64,000 nt of DNA from CAZVYN01 sp964631125. Lineage in GTDB: Bacteria > Eisenbacteria > RBG-16-71-46 > CAIMUX01. Every line of letters begins with the position of its first letter. Position 1 is the stretch's first letter. The notes under the pieces were generated by a model, which saw only the letters and a list, made by a program, of their open reading frames with translations, did no database searches and was not told the origin of the DNA. Shown here piece by piece: positions 16,578 to 25,135 of this stretch. The DNA lies in contig CAZVYN010000005.1 in the NCBI GenBank assembly GCA_964631125.1, positions 1 through 64,000 of the forward strand, read 5' to 3'. Both the position numbers and the translations under genes were made by a program.

Positions 16578-16848
16578 ACGGCACTCTTCATACTGCGCTC
16601 GTGGAATTGACGCGCAGTCGGGTGGGCTGTCAGGAGAGCCGCATGGGCGCAAGCTCGCTCGGGCTCGCGGTGGGAACCGGAGCAGGCGCGCTCAGACGAG
16701 GGAGCGCGAACACGGGATTCGAGCAGAGGGCGCATGACCGAATGAACGATATCGAGTACTGCTGTGGATGCCAGCGACGCAAGGATAGATCGCCCGCGAC
16801 GCCGATCGCAACGGGCTTCCTCGACTGGTCGGAGTCTGTCGTCCGGCG
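16578..16848. other. Intergenic region without recognisable gene
   Basis: About 270 bp between the small acidic protein gene and the deiminase stop, both on the minus strand. It should contain the promoter of the acidic-protein/TMTC pair. I see no tRNA, repeat or convincing terminator. Confidence 0.5.
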
Positions 16849-18639
16849 TCAGTCCAGACGCATCACCCGTGTCGAGACGACCCGGCCGGTGGTCTCGACC
16901 CTGATCAGATAGACGCCATTGGCCACTCTGTTTCCCGACCCGGTCGCGCCGTCCCAGAGCAGAGTGTGAGCACCGGCCGCAAATGTGTCGTCGGCCAGGC
17001 GACAGATCTCGCGTCCCTCGATGTCGTAGACCGCCACCCGCACGCTCCCGGCTTCCGGAAGCCGGAAGGCGACGGTGGTCACCGCCGTGAACGGGTTGGG
17101 CCAGCTAGAGATCGCGAGGGCGGGTCGCTCGAGTCCATCCGACGTGACATCGACCGGATCGAGCTCGATCGTGGTGGCGTATGACGCGGTCGGCGCGCCG
17201 GCCGGGCGCTGCCATTCGCGGTCGGTGTTGTCCCGCGCCTGGAAGTAGTACTCGACCGTCGTCCCGTGCGGCTGCGCAGGGATGTTCGCGTAGAACGAGT
17301 CGGGCCCGGCCGCGGCCAGCATCGCGATCTCGTTGTACGGAAGCTCCCCTTCCACCCGCCAGAAGAGCCGCGGCCATCCAACCTGAAGCCCGGCCTCGCT
17401 GTGATCGCGGACGAGCGCGTCGATCCGCACCGGCCCGTTCTCCTGGATGACCGGCGGCAACGCATTCACGTCCAGGTAGAGCATCTGCTTGTCGTGGATC
17501 CCCATGACTCGGCAGTGGATGGCGTCGTCCGGGAGCCACGATCCGTCGTACCCCAGAATCTCGTAGCCGGGCATCAAGTCTTCGTAGGTCTGCAGCGCGA
17601 TCGCGTCCTGGGCGATGCCAAAGGTAGGCACGAGCACCTTGTTGTTCAGGATGACCGCGTTCGTGTATCCCGCGACCTGACCGCCGCCGACCGAGGCGCA
17701 GAAGATCCGTTCGACCTGGAGCGGCTCGCCGTAGGCGTTGGTCATGGCGGCGTAGGCGGCCGCGCGCGCCTCGCAACGCGCGTAGTCCGCGTTGCTCATC
17801 GGGACCTGTTTGACGAGGATCCGCTCCTCGTCGAGCAGCTTGGCCCAGACGTCGATGTGGTGGATCCCGCCGATCGAGATGTCGTCGACCACTCGGTAGT
17901 CGCCAATGCCCAGATACGCGAACATTTCCTGATCGACTCCCGACGGCGTGAGCGAGGGGTTCTCGTCGTAGACCAAGTCGGTCGAATAGCCGTTACCGTG
18001 TCCGTCGCACATGTAGTTGCCGCCGGTGTGGATGACCGACGAGCCGTAGACCGGCGTCGTCCAGGCGTCGCCGGCTTCGTAGTTCGTGGCGTCGTCGAGC
18101 GGACGAGGGCGGTTGTAGATATGGTCCACGATGCCGGCGTCGTCACCTCCGTCGAAAATGAACTGCGGACCGTAGTCACGCGTCCAGATCGAGTTGGTGC
18201 CGGTCTGGATGAAATGGACGTTCGCCATGGTCGCCCCGTTCGATTGGAGCGCCGAAGATGCCGTGTTCTGCTGCGACTGGCTGGAGACGTAGACCCAGAG
18301 CCCGATGTCCTCGGAGATCTCCGCCAAGAGGTCGTAGGGCAGGCCGAAGGGATAACGGACGAGCGCCCCGGTGACCGGCTCCCACTCCGCACACTGACGG
18401 ATCGGTCCCGTGGCCGGGCTCGTCGCGCGATGGCCGATTCCGATCAGATGCCGATTGGCCCACTCCTGTTCGGTCATCTCGATCGGCAGCGCGTCCGCTT
18501 CGTGCGGCGAGAGCTGCGGGGACGCGGCGACGGAGGCGGTGACCGAGGCGGTGACCGAGGCCGCAGCCGCCAGCAGAAGGGCCAGCGGACCGAGGGCAAG
18601 GGAACGGGAGTGACCACGGGCGGGCCGGCGTGGGAGCAT
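16849..18639 (-). CDS. Secreted agmatine/peptidyl-arginine deiminase-like protein with sorting tail
   Basis: A 596-residue protein with an alanine-rich signal peptide, a Porphyromonas-type peptidylarginine/agmatine deiminase catalytic domain and a C-terminal FlgD-like sorting domain (LAISSWPNPFTAVTTVAF ... NGVYLIRVETTG). Catalytic features are visible: SIWTRDYGPQFIF (Asp), HHIDVW (His and Asp) and the C-terminal DAIHCRVMGI nucleophile cysteine. Intracellular agmatine deiminases lack a signal and tail, so extracellular hydrolysis of arginine or peptidyl-arginine to citrulline plus ammonia is more likely than polyamine synthesis. The substrate cannot be fixed from sequence. A short tandem repeat lies in the signal-peptide region. 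Confidence 0.85.
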   Translation of the reverse strand: MLPRRPARGHSRSLALGPLALLLAAAASVTASVTASVAASPQLSPHEADALPIEMTEQEWANRHLIGIGHRATSPATGPIRQCAEWEPVTGALVRYPFGLPYDLLAEISEDIGLWVYVSSQSQQNTASSALQSNGATMANVHFIQTGTNSIWTRDYGPQFIFDGGDDAGIVDHIYNRPRPLDDATNYEAGDAWTTPVYGSSVIHTGGNYMCDGHGNGYSTDLVYDENPSLTPSGVDQEMFAYLGIGDYRVVDDISIGGIHHIDVWAKLLDEERILVKQVPMSNADYARCEARAAAYAAMTNAYGEPLQVERIFCASVGGGQVAGYTNAVILNNKVLVPTFGIAQDAIALQTYEDLMPGYEILGYDGSWLPDDAIHCRVMGIHDKQMLYLDVNALPPVIQENGPVRIDALVRDHSEAGLQVGWPRLFWRVEGELPYNEIAMLAAAGPDSFYANIPAQPHGTTVEYYFQARDNTDREWQRPAGAPTASYATTIELDPVDVTSDGLERPALAISSWPNPFTAVTTVAFRLPEAGSVRVAVYDIEGREICRLADDTFAAGAHTLLWDGATGSGNRVANGVYLIRVETTGRVVSTRVMRLD

Positions 18640-18707
18640 GTCGGGTCTCCGAAGGAGGTTGGGCCGCGAAGGAATGGCACCATGAGCGCACTGGAGTATA
18701 GCAGCCG

Positions 18708-18953
18708 ATGAAAGACAAGCTCCGGCTCGACCAGTTCTTGAAGTGGCATGGCGTCGCGCCGACCGGCGGGCAGGCCAAGCTCATCATCCAATCGGGCGAT
18801 GTGCGCCTGAATGGGGCGATCTGCGTGCAGCGCGGCAAGGGGCTCGAGGTCGGCGACGTGGTCGAGACCCTCGGTCGCCGACTCGTCGTCCGCGAAGAGG
18901 ATGTCGTGCGCAGTGGCAGCCCCGGTCACTCGCCTGACGGGCCGATCGGTTGA
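18708..18953 (+). CDS. S4 domain RNA-binding protein (YbcJ-like)
   Basis: An 81-residue single S4 domain: RLDQFLKWHGVAPTGGQAKLIIQSGDVRLNG, then a basic strand pair. Such small proteins resemble E. coli YbcJ and Bacillus YaaA and bind RNA, possibly rRNA. It diverges from the deiminase gene across 68 bp and converges on the SUMF1-like lipoprotein gene six bases after its stop. Confidence 0.85.
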   Translation: MKDKLRLDQFLKWHGVAPTGGQAKLIIQSGDVRLNGAICVQRGKGLEVGDVVETLGRRLVVREEDVVRSGSPGHSPDGPIG

Positions 18954-18959
18954 TTCAGC

Positions 18960-20954
18960 TCATGGATTGGCGGCGCAGCGGAAGCCGCTCGTCCGACTGG
19001 CCTGGTCCGGCGCGATCGAGAAGCGCGCGCCCACCAGAAGCCAGCTCGCGCCTTCTTGGAAACTCCCGCCCCGCAGCACCTTCGAGGATCCCTCGAGCGG
19101 CGGGTTGTGCGGCGCCCGGTAAGCGCTGGCCCAATCCGCGCACCACTCCCAGACATTGCCGGCCAATGTGTAGATCGGAGTTCCCCACGCCATCTGGGCG
19201 CCGGCGACCCGAGAGACGACTGGCTCGGTGCGTCCGATTCCGCCCTGATAGTTCGCTCGAGTACGCGAGACCGGGTCGTTGCCCCATGGGAACATGGCGC
19301 CGTACCCGACTCCGCTCGGGTGCGAGCCATTCACCGTCGAGACGCCCCGCGCCGCCTTCTCCCACTCCGCTTCGCTCGGAAGACGGCGACCGATCCAGAC
19401 GCAGTAGGCTTGGGCCCCGTACCAGGTCACCCCGACGACCGGGTGCTCTTCGTAGCTCGCCTGGATCGTGAAGGCGCCGCTCGACGGATCGAACGCGAGT
19501 CGGCTCGCGGAGAACAACAGCAAGAGGTCGCCTCCGCCCGTCACCTCGTCGGCGTCGGCTTGGATGCGATTTGCCGAGAGCGCTTCGTAGAGAAACGAGA
19601 GATACTGGCGGTTGGTGACCTCGGTGGCTTCGAGTCGGAACGCACCTACCTCCACCGGATTGCCGGGGTGGGTCTCGTTCCCGTAACCGGCCGGCGTGTT
19701 CCCCATGACGAATCGGCCCGTGGGGATCGTCACCATCGCTGTCAGCGGCGTCAGCACGACGGTGTTCGAGAGCTCCGACGGATTTCCTTCCTCGTCTTCG
19801 ATGTTGAGAGCCGTGACGAAGAATCGATAGCGACGATTCGCTTCCCCTTGCACGGTCAACTCGCTCGCGGTGGAGGGAAGGTCACCCCCGACCTGGATCG
19901 AAGGCGCGCCATCGACGCTCTGATAGACCCGGTACGACTGGACCGCGCTGAGATCCAGAGGCGTCCAGGAGACGACGACCTGCAGCGAGGCGAGGTCCTT
20001 GGCGGCTACGACGTCGTCGATGGAAGGGAGCGGAGTGGCGTCGAGCTCCACATCCTGCGCGTGCTCGGGGAGCGAGAGGCCCAGGAGCAGGGAGACCGGC
20101 GCATAACCGGCGGCGGTGACGCTGAGCGTCTGCGTCCCTTGCTCGATTCCGGAGATGTCGTACCGACCCTGCGCGTCGGTCGTGTCGCTCAGACCATCGA
20201 TCTCGACGATCGCCCCAGGCACCGGCGCGAGCAACGAATTGCGGACCAGGCCGCGCAACCGAGAGAGCGGCTGGACGGGGCGCAACTCGATCATCGTGAT
20301 CGTGGCCAAGCCTTCGTGCACCGTGAGCTGCGTCTGCCGCGAGACGTACCCCTCTTTCGTAAAACGAATGAGCGTCTCACCCAGGGCCAGTCCATCCAGC
20401 CGATACTCGCCGCGGGCATTGGTGGAATCGACGACCGCGCGTTTCGGATCGGCGATCAACTCCGCGCGCACCTCGGCCCCTTCCAGTACGGCCGCGGAGT
20501 CGACGGCAGCGCCGACAACCCCGCGCAAGCTCCCGGTGCGCTCGGTGACATGGATGGTGATCTGCGCGAACGCCTGCTCCTCGCCGTCGGTCACCGTCAC
20601 GCTGATCTGCGCGACTCCCGTGCTCGGCGGCGCCTTCCAGATCCGCGTGCTGTCGGTCTGAGCCCCCGTGAACGAGCCGATCGACGCAGTCCAGGTGTAG
20701 CCGAGAGTGTCCGCGTCGTCATCTCGAGCGCGACAGAGGATGCGCGCGGTCTCGTTCGTGAGAAGCGAGTCGGGATCCGCGGTCAGCAGCGCGATCTGCG
20801 GCGGCTTGTTCTCGCGCTCGCGCAGCGGTCGCTCTTCACCGCATCCCGCGAGCCATGCGAGCAGAGAACAGAGAACCACCAATCCGAACGCGCCCCGATG
20901 GCGCGCCCAGTCGTTGCGGCCGTTCACGATGCGACCCCTTCTCTCGGACGCCAT
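18960..20954 (-). CDS. Lipoprotein with carboxypeptidase-regulatory and fibronectin-like domains and a C-terminal SUMF1/FGE-like domain
   Basis: About 664 residues. It has a lipoprotein signal (LVVLCSLLAWLAGC), a PKD/Ig-like domain (ALLTADPDSLLTNETARILC...), two carboxypeptidase-regulatory-like Ig folds (LRGVVGAAVDSAAVLEG; LRGLVRNSLLAPVPGAIVEI), a fibronectin III-like region, and a formylglycine-generating-enzyme fold (PTGRFVMGN, EVTNRQYLSFL, LPSEAEWEKAAR, GNVWEWCADW, VLRGGSF). After RGGSF the sequence is QEGASW, lacking the paired cysteines of true FGE, so oxidase activity is unlikely. The start is ATG 20954 or GTG 20927. It is the last gene of the TonB-receptor locus. Confidence 0.8.
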   Translation of the reverse strand: MASERRGRIVNGRNDWARHRGAFGLVVLCSLLAWLAGCGEERPLRERENKPPQIALLTADPDSLLTNETARILCRARDDDADTLGYTWTASIGSFTGAQTDSTRIWKAPPSTGVAQISVTVTDGEEQAFAQITIHVTERTGSLRGVVGAAVDSAAVLEGAEVRAELIADPKRAVVDSTNARGEYRLDGLALGETLIRFTKEGYVSRQTQLTVHEGLATITMIELRPVQPLSRLRGLVRNSLLAPVPGAIVEIDGLSDTTDAQGRYDISGIEQGTQTLSVTAAGYAPVSLLLGLSLPEHAQDVELDATPLPSIDDVVAAKDLASLQVVVSWTPLDLSAVQSYRVYQSVDGAPSIQVGGDLPSTASELTVQGEANRRYRFFVTALNIEDEEGNPSELSNTVVLTPLTAMVTIPTGRFVMGNTPAGYGNETHPGNPVEVGAFRLEATEVTNRQYLSFLYEALSANRIQADADEVTGGGDLLLLFSASRLAFDPSSGAFTIQASYEEHPVVGVTWYGAQAYCVWIGRRLPSEAEWEKAARGVSTVNGSHPSGVGYGAMFPWGNDPVSRTRANYQGGIGRTEPVVSRVAGAQMAWGTPIYTLAGNVWEWCADWASAYRAPHNPPLEGSSKVLRGGSFQEGASWLLVGARFSIAPDQASRTSGFRCAANP

Positions 20955-21130
20955 TCTCGGGTGCGAGCGGACGAACTTGCGGAGCTGGCGCGGCATCTTA
21001 GGCGCATTTCCGAGAGAAAGCCAAGAGCGCCCGGGGGGGTGCTCTCCGGACGCTCGAGGCTCGTTCCCCCTTGCGAGGGAACCGGTCATCGGTACTGTGA
21101 TCTCTGCTGATCTCGCTGTGGTGCTTCGCC

Positions 21131-22051
21131 TCAGTCCTTGAAGGAGTAGATCTTCCAGCGGCCGTTGCGCTCGATGAGGGTTCGGACGAACTCGATCTCG
21201 ACGATCTCGCCGTTCTCCGCCTGCGCTTGGATGACGGCATCGCGATAGAGGGTGAAGTTCGTGTACGGCGCTAGGCCGGAGCGGTAGGAGAGCTCTTCGA
21301 GGAAGAGATGGCGCCCCGCCCAATCACTCATTCCACGCTGCACGCCCGAGATGTTGCGTGAGTCGAAGTTTCCCCACGCCTCGTGCGAGGACCATCCGGT
21401 GACCGGACGGCTCTCCGGGAACTCCGGCCAACAGAGCTCTTCGAACTCTGTGTGGGTGACGCCAAGCGCTTGCAGTCTCGCGAGGTCGTTCTCCCGCAGA
21501 GCTTCGAGCGCCGCGATCACGAGTTCCTCCGCGGAGGACTCCCCGCCGCTCAACTCGAGTTCGGTCGGGCCTACTTCCCGCCGCCCCGTCTCGACGCTGG
21601 CAGCTTCTGAATCGTCCGCCGGCTCGTATCCGGGCATCGAGGCCAGCACGGAAGGGACCGGCGCCTGACCGATCGGCGCCTCCGGGATGCCTTCCGCGGA
21701 TGGTTCCGCGAGCGGGCGGGCCTCTCCGACGGAAGCCAATGCCGCCGCCGGTTCAGGCGATCTGCTCGCCCGCTCCTTGGTTCCAGAATCGATCCGCTCC
21801 GTCGGTTGAGTCTCGGGAACGGCCACGACCTCAGGCGCTCCGCTGAGATCCGCGACCGATCTCTCGATCGGCGCGGCGACCGCCTCCGGCTCGGCTCGGA
21901 CCGGCGGGGCGCCTTCCACCACCGCCTTCCGCTCACCGCAACCCATCGTCCACAGCGTCGCCGCCAGGCAAACGACGAATCCGGCGACAAGTCCCTCGAC
22001 CGCACCCACGGCGGCGTCTGAGCGCTCGATGCGTCGCTTGTTCGAGTTCAT
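21131..22051 (-). CDS. Hypothetical lipoprotein with disordered linker and NTF2-like C-terminal domain
   Basis: A 306-residue protein with a hydrophobic N-terminal segment ending in TLWTMGC (lipobox-like). About 130 Pro/Ala/Glu-rich residues follow, probably disordered. The C-terminal domain of about 130 residues ends in IEFVRTLIERNGRWKIYSFKD, typical of NTF2/DUF4440-like folds. The function is unknown. It lies 14 bp after the TonB receptor gene and is probably in its transcript. ATG 22051 is preceded by a G-rich stretch; GTG 22057 is an in-frame alternative. Confidence 0.6.
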   Translation of the reverse strand: MNSNKRRIERSDAAVGAVEGLVAGFVVCLAATLWTMGCGERKAVVEGAPPVRAEPEAVAAPIERSVADLSGAPEVVAVPETQPTERIDSGTKERASRSPEPAAALASVGEARPLAEPSAEGIPEAPIGQAPVPSVLASMPGYEPADDSEAASVETGRREVGPTELELSGGESSAEELVIAALEALRENDLARLQALGVTHTEFEELCWPEFPESRPVTGWSSHEAWGNFDSRNISGVQRGMSDWAGRHLFLEELSYRSGLAPYTNFTLYRDAVIQAQAENGEIVEIEFVRTLIERNGRWKIYSFKD

Positions 22052-22064
22052 GGACACCCCCCGC

Positions 22065-24989
22065 TCACGAACCGGTCGAGACGGCGAAACTGATGCTCCG
22101 GCCGGTCCTCGCCGCGTAGGTCGTCCCGGCGTTCTCGTGCGCGTACTGCGTCTCTTCGTTGGTCAGATTCCTGGCGGAGAGTTTCACCCGGAAGGTGCGG
22201 AACGCGTGCGCTAGCGTGAAGTCCAGTGACCCGCGCGCCTCCTCGTAGATATCCGGCGTCACCTCTAGTCCGACTCGCTGGAGGCGCCGACCGAAACGGT
22301 TGTACAAGAACGCCGCGTTCGTCTTTCCGGAACTCGACGCGTAGTAGATCCCGGAGTTGATCACGTACGGAGACTGTCCCTCCAACGGGCGGCGGTTGCT
22401 GAACTGCACGCCGGTCGACTCATCCAGCTCCGCTTCCGACTCGACGATCGTCAGGTTCGCGTTCAAGAAGAGGCTCTCCAGCCGCGAACTCAGCCGTCCC
22501 AATCCCACGCGACCTTCGAACTCGGCCCCGAGGACCGACGCGCTCTTGGCGTTGACCGGCTTGTAGACCGGCAGGGAGCCGAGCAGAACGCTCTTCTCGA
22601 TCGCGTTCTCGAAGTCCTTGTAGAAGACGCTCACGGCGGCCATTTCACTGGACGTCGGGTAGGTCTCGTAGCGCAGGTCGTAGTTCGAGATCAGCGCCCG
22701 CTTCAGATCCGGGTTTCCGATCTCCTGGACCCGGGTCACGACATCTTGCAGAGCAAAGCTCGACAGCTCGCGGAGGTCGGGACGCGAGACGGTTCGACTG
22801 AAGGCCGCTCGGAGGTTCGCGTCTTCGTTCAGCGAGTAGGTGAGATTGAGCGCGGGCAGAACGTCCTGATCGTCGAGCTTCGCCGAAGTACTCTCCAGAC
22901 CAGAGAAGCGGTCATAGGTCCGGTTGCTCATCTCGGCGTTCTCGACGCGCGCGCCAACCACGCTCCGGAGTCTCTGCGACAGAGGCAGATCGACCATGAG
23001 GAACCCCGCGGTCTGATCCTGCGACGCGAGGTAGGCGTCGGTTTCATTCGTGTTCTCCCGAAGCCAGACATGGTCGCGGGTGTCCGCCGGGCCGCCGATC
23101 ATGTCGACACCGAGGAACTCGGCGGCGGGAAGCGCCAGCACCGAGTCACGGTTGATTCCGCCGCCTTGGAGCGTCGGGAGTTCGTACCCGAACCGACGCC
23201 ACTCGAACGAGCGATCGCGGTTCTTCAGCACGGCCCCACCCTTGAACTTCGCCTCCAGGCCGCTCCACTGACGGAACGGGACGGAGAGCGCTGCTTCGTA
23301 ACCGCGTTCATCCTCATCCATCGATCCGAATTGCCGCGAGGGTCGCGATCGCGAGCTCATCTCGTAGACCTGCAGCGTGTCCACGATCCGATCGTCCTCG
23401 TCGCGAACGAGCCTCGAGTTCTCCTCGTAGGCGTACTCCCGGCGATCCGGCTCATTGCGCTCGGCGTTGGAGTAACTGACCTTCCACTCCAGCGTCGAGT
23501 TGCGCAACGGAGTGATGGTGTGGTTCATGCCGAGGGACGAGGTCAGAACTCCGCGTTCGACGTACTGCAATCGTGTGAGTTCGGCGTTTCGACTCCAGTC
23601 GTCGGCATATCCCTGCGCGAAACGGACTTCGTCTTCGGAGCTGCGGTTGTACATCGACCGCAGATTCAATGTGTTGAACTGATTCAATCGATAGCTGGAG
23701 TTCAGGATCGCCCCCCAGAGCGTGGCGGCCTCCGACGTCGTTGTCTCGAAGTCGTTTCGCACGCTGGTGCCGTCGTCGGTGAAGACCCGCTCGACCGCCT
23801 GGGTGGTTTGGGCGGAGTTCGTGTACGACGCTGAGGCGATCAATCCCATCGTTCGCCCGAAGATCGGAATCTCGTCGCCGTACGTGGCGTTGAGGCCGTA
23901 ATTCGAGAGGGCTCGATCCGCGCGCTCGACGCCCCAAGTGTTGCTGAAGGATTGTCCGAGCATCGCCAGGGTGTCGCTGCTGAAACCCTTGCCGGCGGGG
24001 TCGAAGATTCCGCGCTGTTCCAGCTTCTTGTTCTTCGCGAGCTTCTGGACCAGATCGGGCAGGCCGCGAGCACCGTCGTCGAAGCCGAGGAAGTCCGTGT
24101 CGCTGCCCTCGTAATGCAAGAAGTCGTTGCTCGAGGTTTCAGAGTTGGATCCGGTGGAGACCGACAGCTCCCAGATTCGTTGTCCCGGGAAGTCGCGCGT
24201 GCTCAGATTGACGACGCCGCCTGCGAATTCTCCCGGCTGATCGGGCGTGTAGGTTTTCTGGATGACGACGTTGTCGAGGAGGCCGGCCGCGAAGATGTCG
24301 AGCGGGACGACCTTCTTGTTCGGCTCGGGGCTCGAGATGGTCGATCCGTTGACTTGGGTCGCGCTGTACCGTTCTCCGAGTCCGCGGACGTAGATGTATT
24401 TGCCGCCGACCGTCGAGACGCCGGTCACCCGCTTGAGTACATCCGCTGCGTTCGAGTCGGGTGACTTCTTGATCTGCTGCGCCCCGATGCCGTCCGAGAC
24501 CGCCGGTGCGCGCTTCTGCTTCGCCAGGATCGCCATGTCCGAGGCGCGTTCCCTGGTGCTCTGGACTTCGATCGTCTCCAGCGTCATCGCGTTCGACGTG
24601 AGCGAAACGTCCACCGTGGCGGCGGCGCGGTCGGCTACGTCGATTCCGTAGATCTTCTGCTGATTGAAGCCCACGAACCCGATGACCAAGCGGTAGCTTC
24701 CCGGCGGGCAGACGATGCGATAGGAACCATCTTGAGCTGTCATTGCGCCGCCGAACGGGGCGCCCAGCGTGTCGCCGGCCGCGGGATTCGTCTTGAAGAC
24801 ACTGACGTTGGCGTAGGCCAGAGGCTCACCGCTGTCAGCCGACAGGACGCGGCCGATGATCTTGGATCCGGCGTCCTGCGACGCTGCGGAGGAAGGACTG
24901 TTCTGGGCTCGCACGATCTCGGCGGCGTTCGCCGAGAGCACGAGGATCCCGGCGATCAATCCGAGCTTGATCAGGTTCGTTCGATTCAT
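22065..24989 (-). CDS. TonB-dependent outer-membrane receptor
   Basis: A 974-residue receptor. Signal peptide (LIAGILVLSANAAEIVRAQ), an N-terminal carboxypeptidase-regulatory-like domain (IIGRVLSADSGEPLAYANVSV), a plug domain (ADVLKRVTGVSTVGGKYIYVRGLGERYS ... PGEFAGGVVNLSTRD), and a long beta-barrel ending in aromatic-rich strands and a C-terminal Ser. The CarboxypepD-plug architecture is that of SusC-like and related receptors, although no SusD is adjacent. The ligand is unknown. ATG 24989 follows GAAGAGGG. It is flanked by a secreted beta-helix protein gene upstream and two lipoprotein genes downstream on the same strand. Confidence 0.9.
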   Translation of the reverse strand: MNRTNLIKLGLIAGILVLSANAAEIVRAQNSPSSAASQDAGSKIIGRVLSADSGEPLAYANVSVFKTNPAAGDTLGAPFGGAMTAQDGSYRIVCPPGSYRLVIGFVGFNQQKIYGIDVADRAAATVDVSLTSNAMTLETIEVQSTRERASDMAILAKQKRAPAVSDGIGAQQIKKSPDSNAADVLKRVTGVSTVGGKYIYVRGLGERYSATQVNGSTISSPEPNKKVVPLDIFAAGLLDNVVIQKTYTPDQPGEFAGGVVNLSTRDFPGQRIWELSVSTGSNSETSSNDFLHYEGSDTDFLGFDDGARGLPDLVQKLAKNKKLEQRGIFDPAGKGFSSDTLAMLGQSFSNTWGVERADRALSNYGLNATYGDEIPIFGRTMGLIASASYTNSAQTTQAVERVFTDDGTSVRNDFETTTSEAATLWGAILNSSYRLNQFNTLNLRSMYNRSSEDEVRFAQGYADDWSRNAELTRLQYVERGVLTSSLGMNHTITPLRNSTLEWKVSYSNAERNEPDRREYAYEENSRLVRDEDDRIVDTLQVYEMSSRSRPSRQFGSMDEDERGYEAALSVPFRQWSGLEAKFKGGAVLKNRDRSFEWRRFGYELPTLQGGGINRDSVLALPAAEFLGVDMIGGPADTRDHVWLRENTNETDAYLASQDQTAGFLMVDLPLSQRLRSVVGARVENAEMSNRTYDRFSGLESTSAKLDDQDVLPALNLTYSLNEDANLRAAFSRTVSRPDLRELSSFALQDVVTRVQEIGNPDLKRALISNYDLRYETYPTSSEMAAVSVFYKDFENAIEKSVLLGSLPVYKPVNAKSASVLGAEFEGRVGLGRLSSRLESLFLNANLTIVESEAELDESTGVQFSNRRPLEGQSPYVINSGIYYASSSGKTNAAFLYNRFGRRLQRVGLEVTPDIYEEARGSLDFTLAHAFRTFRVKLSARNLTNEETQYAHENAGTTYAARTGRSISFAVSTGS

Positions 24990-25135
24990 TGCACCCTCTT
25001 CGTTTCTTCGGACTCGGACCCATCGCTCTCTCGTACTCCGACCGCGGCGTTGACCGGACTTGCCGCGAACGGACTTCGGAGAGGCGCGACGGGGCGGACG
25101 CCGAGCGCCCGCCCCATCCCCTCTTGCGCTCTCGA

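Noticed and set aside
19056..21110. Plus-strand open frame (684 codons) across the SUMF1-like lipoprotein gene
   Set aside because: Low-complexity basic/acidic translation with no domain. The opposite strand has a lipobox, Ig-like and SUMF1 motifs.
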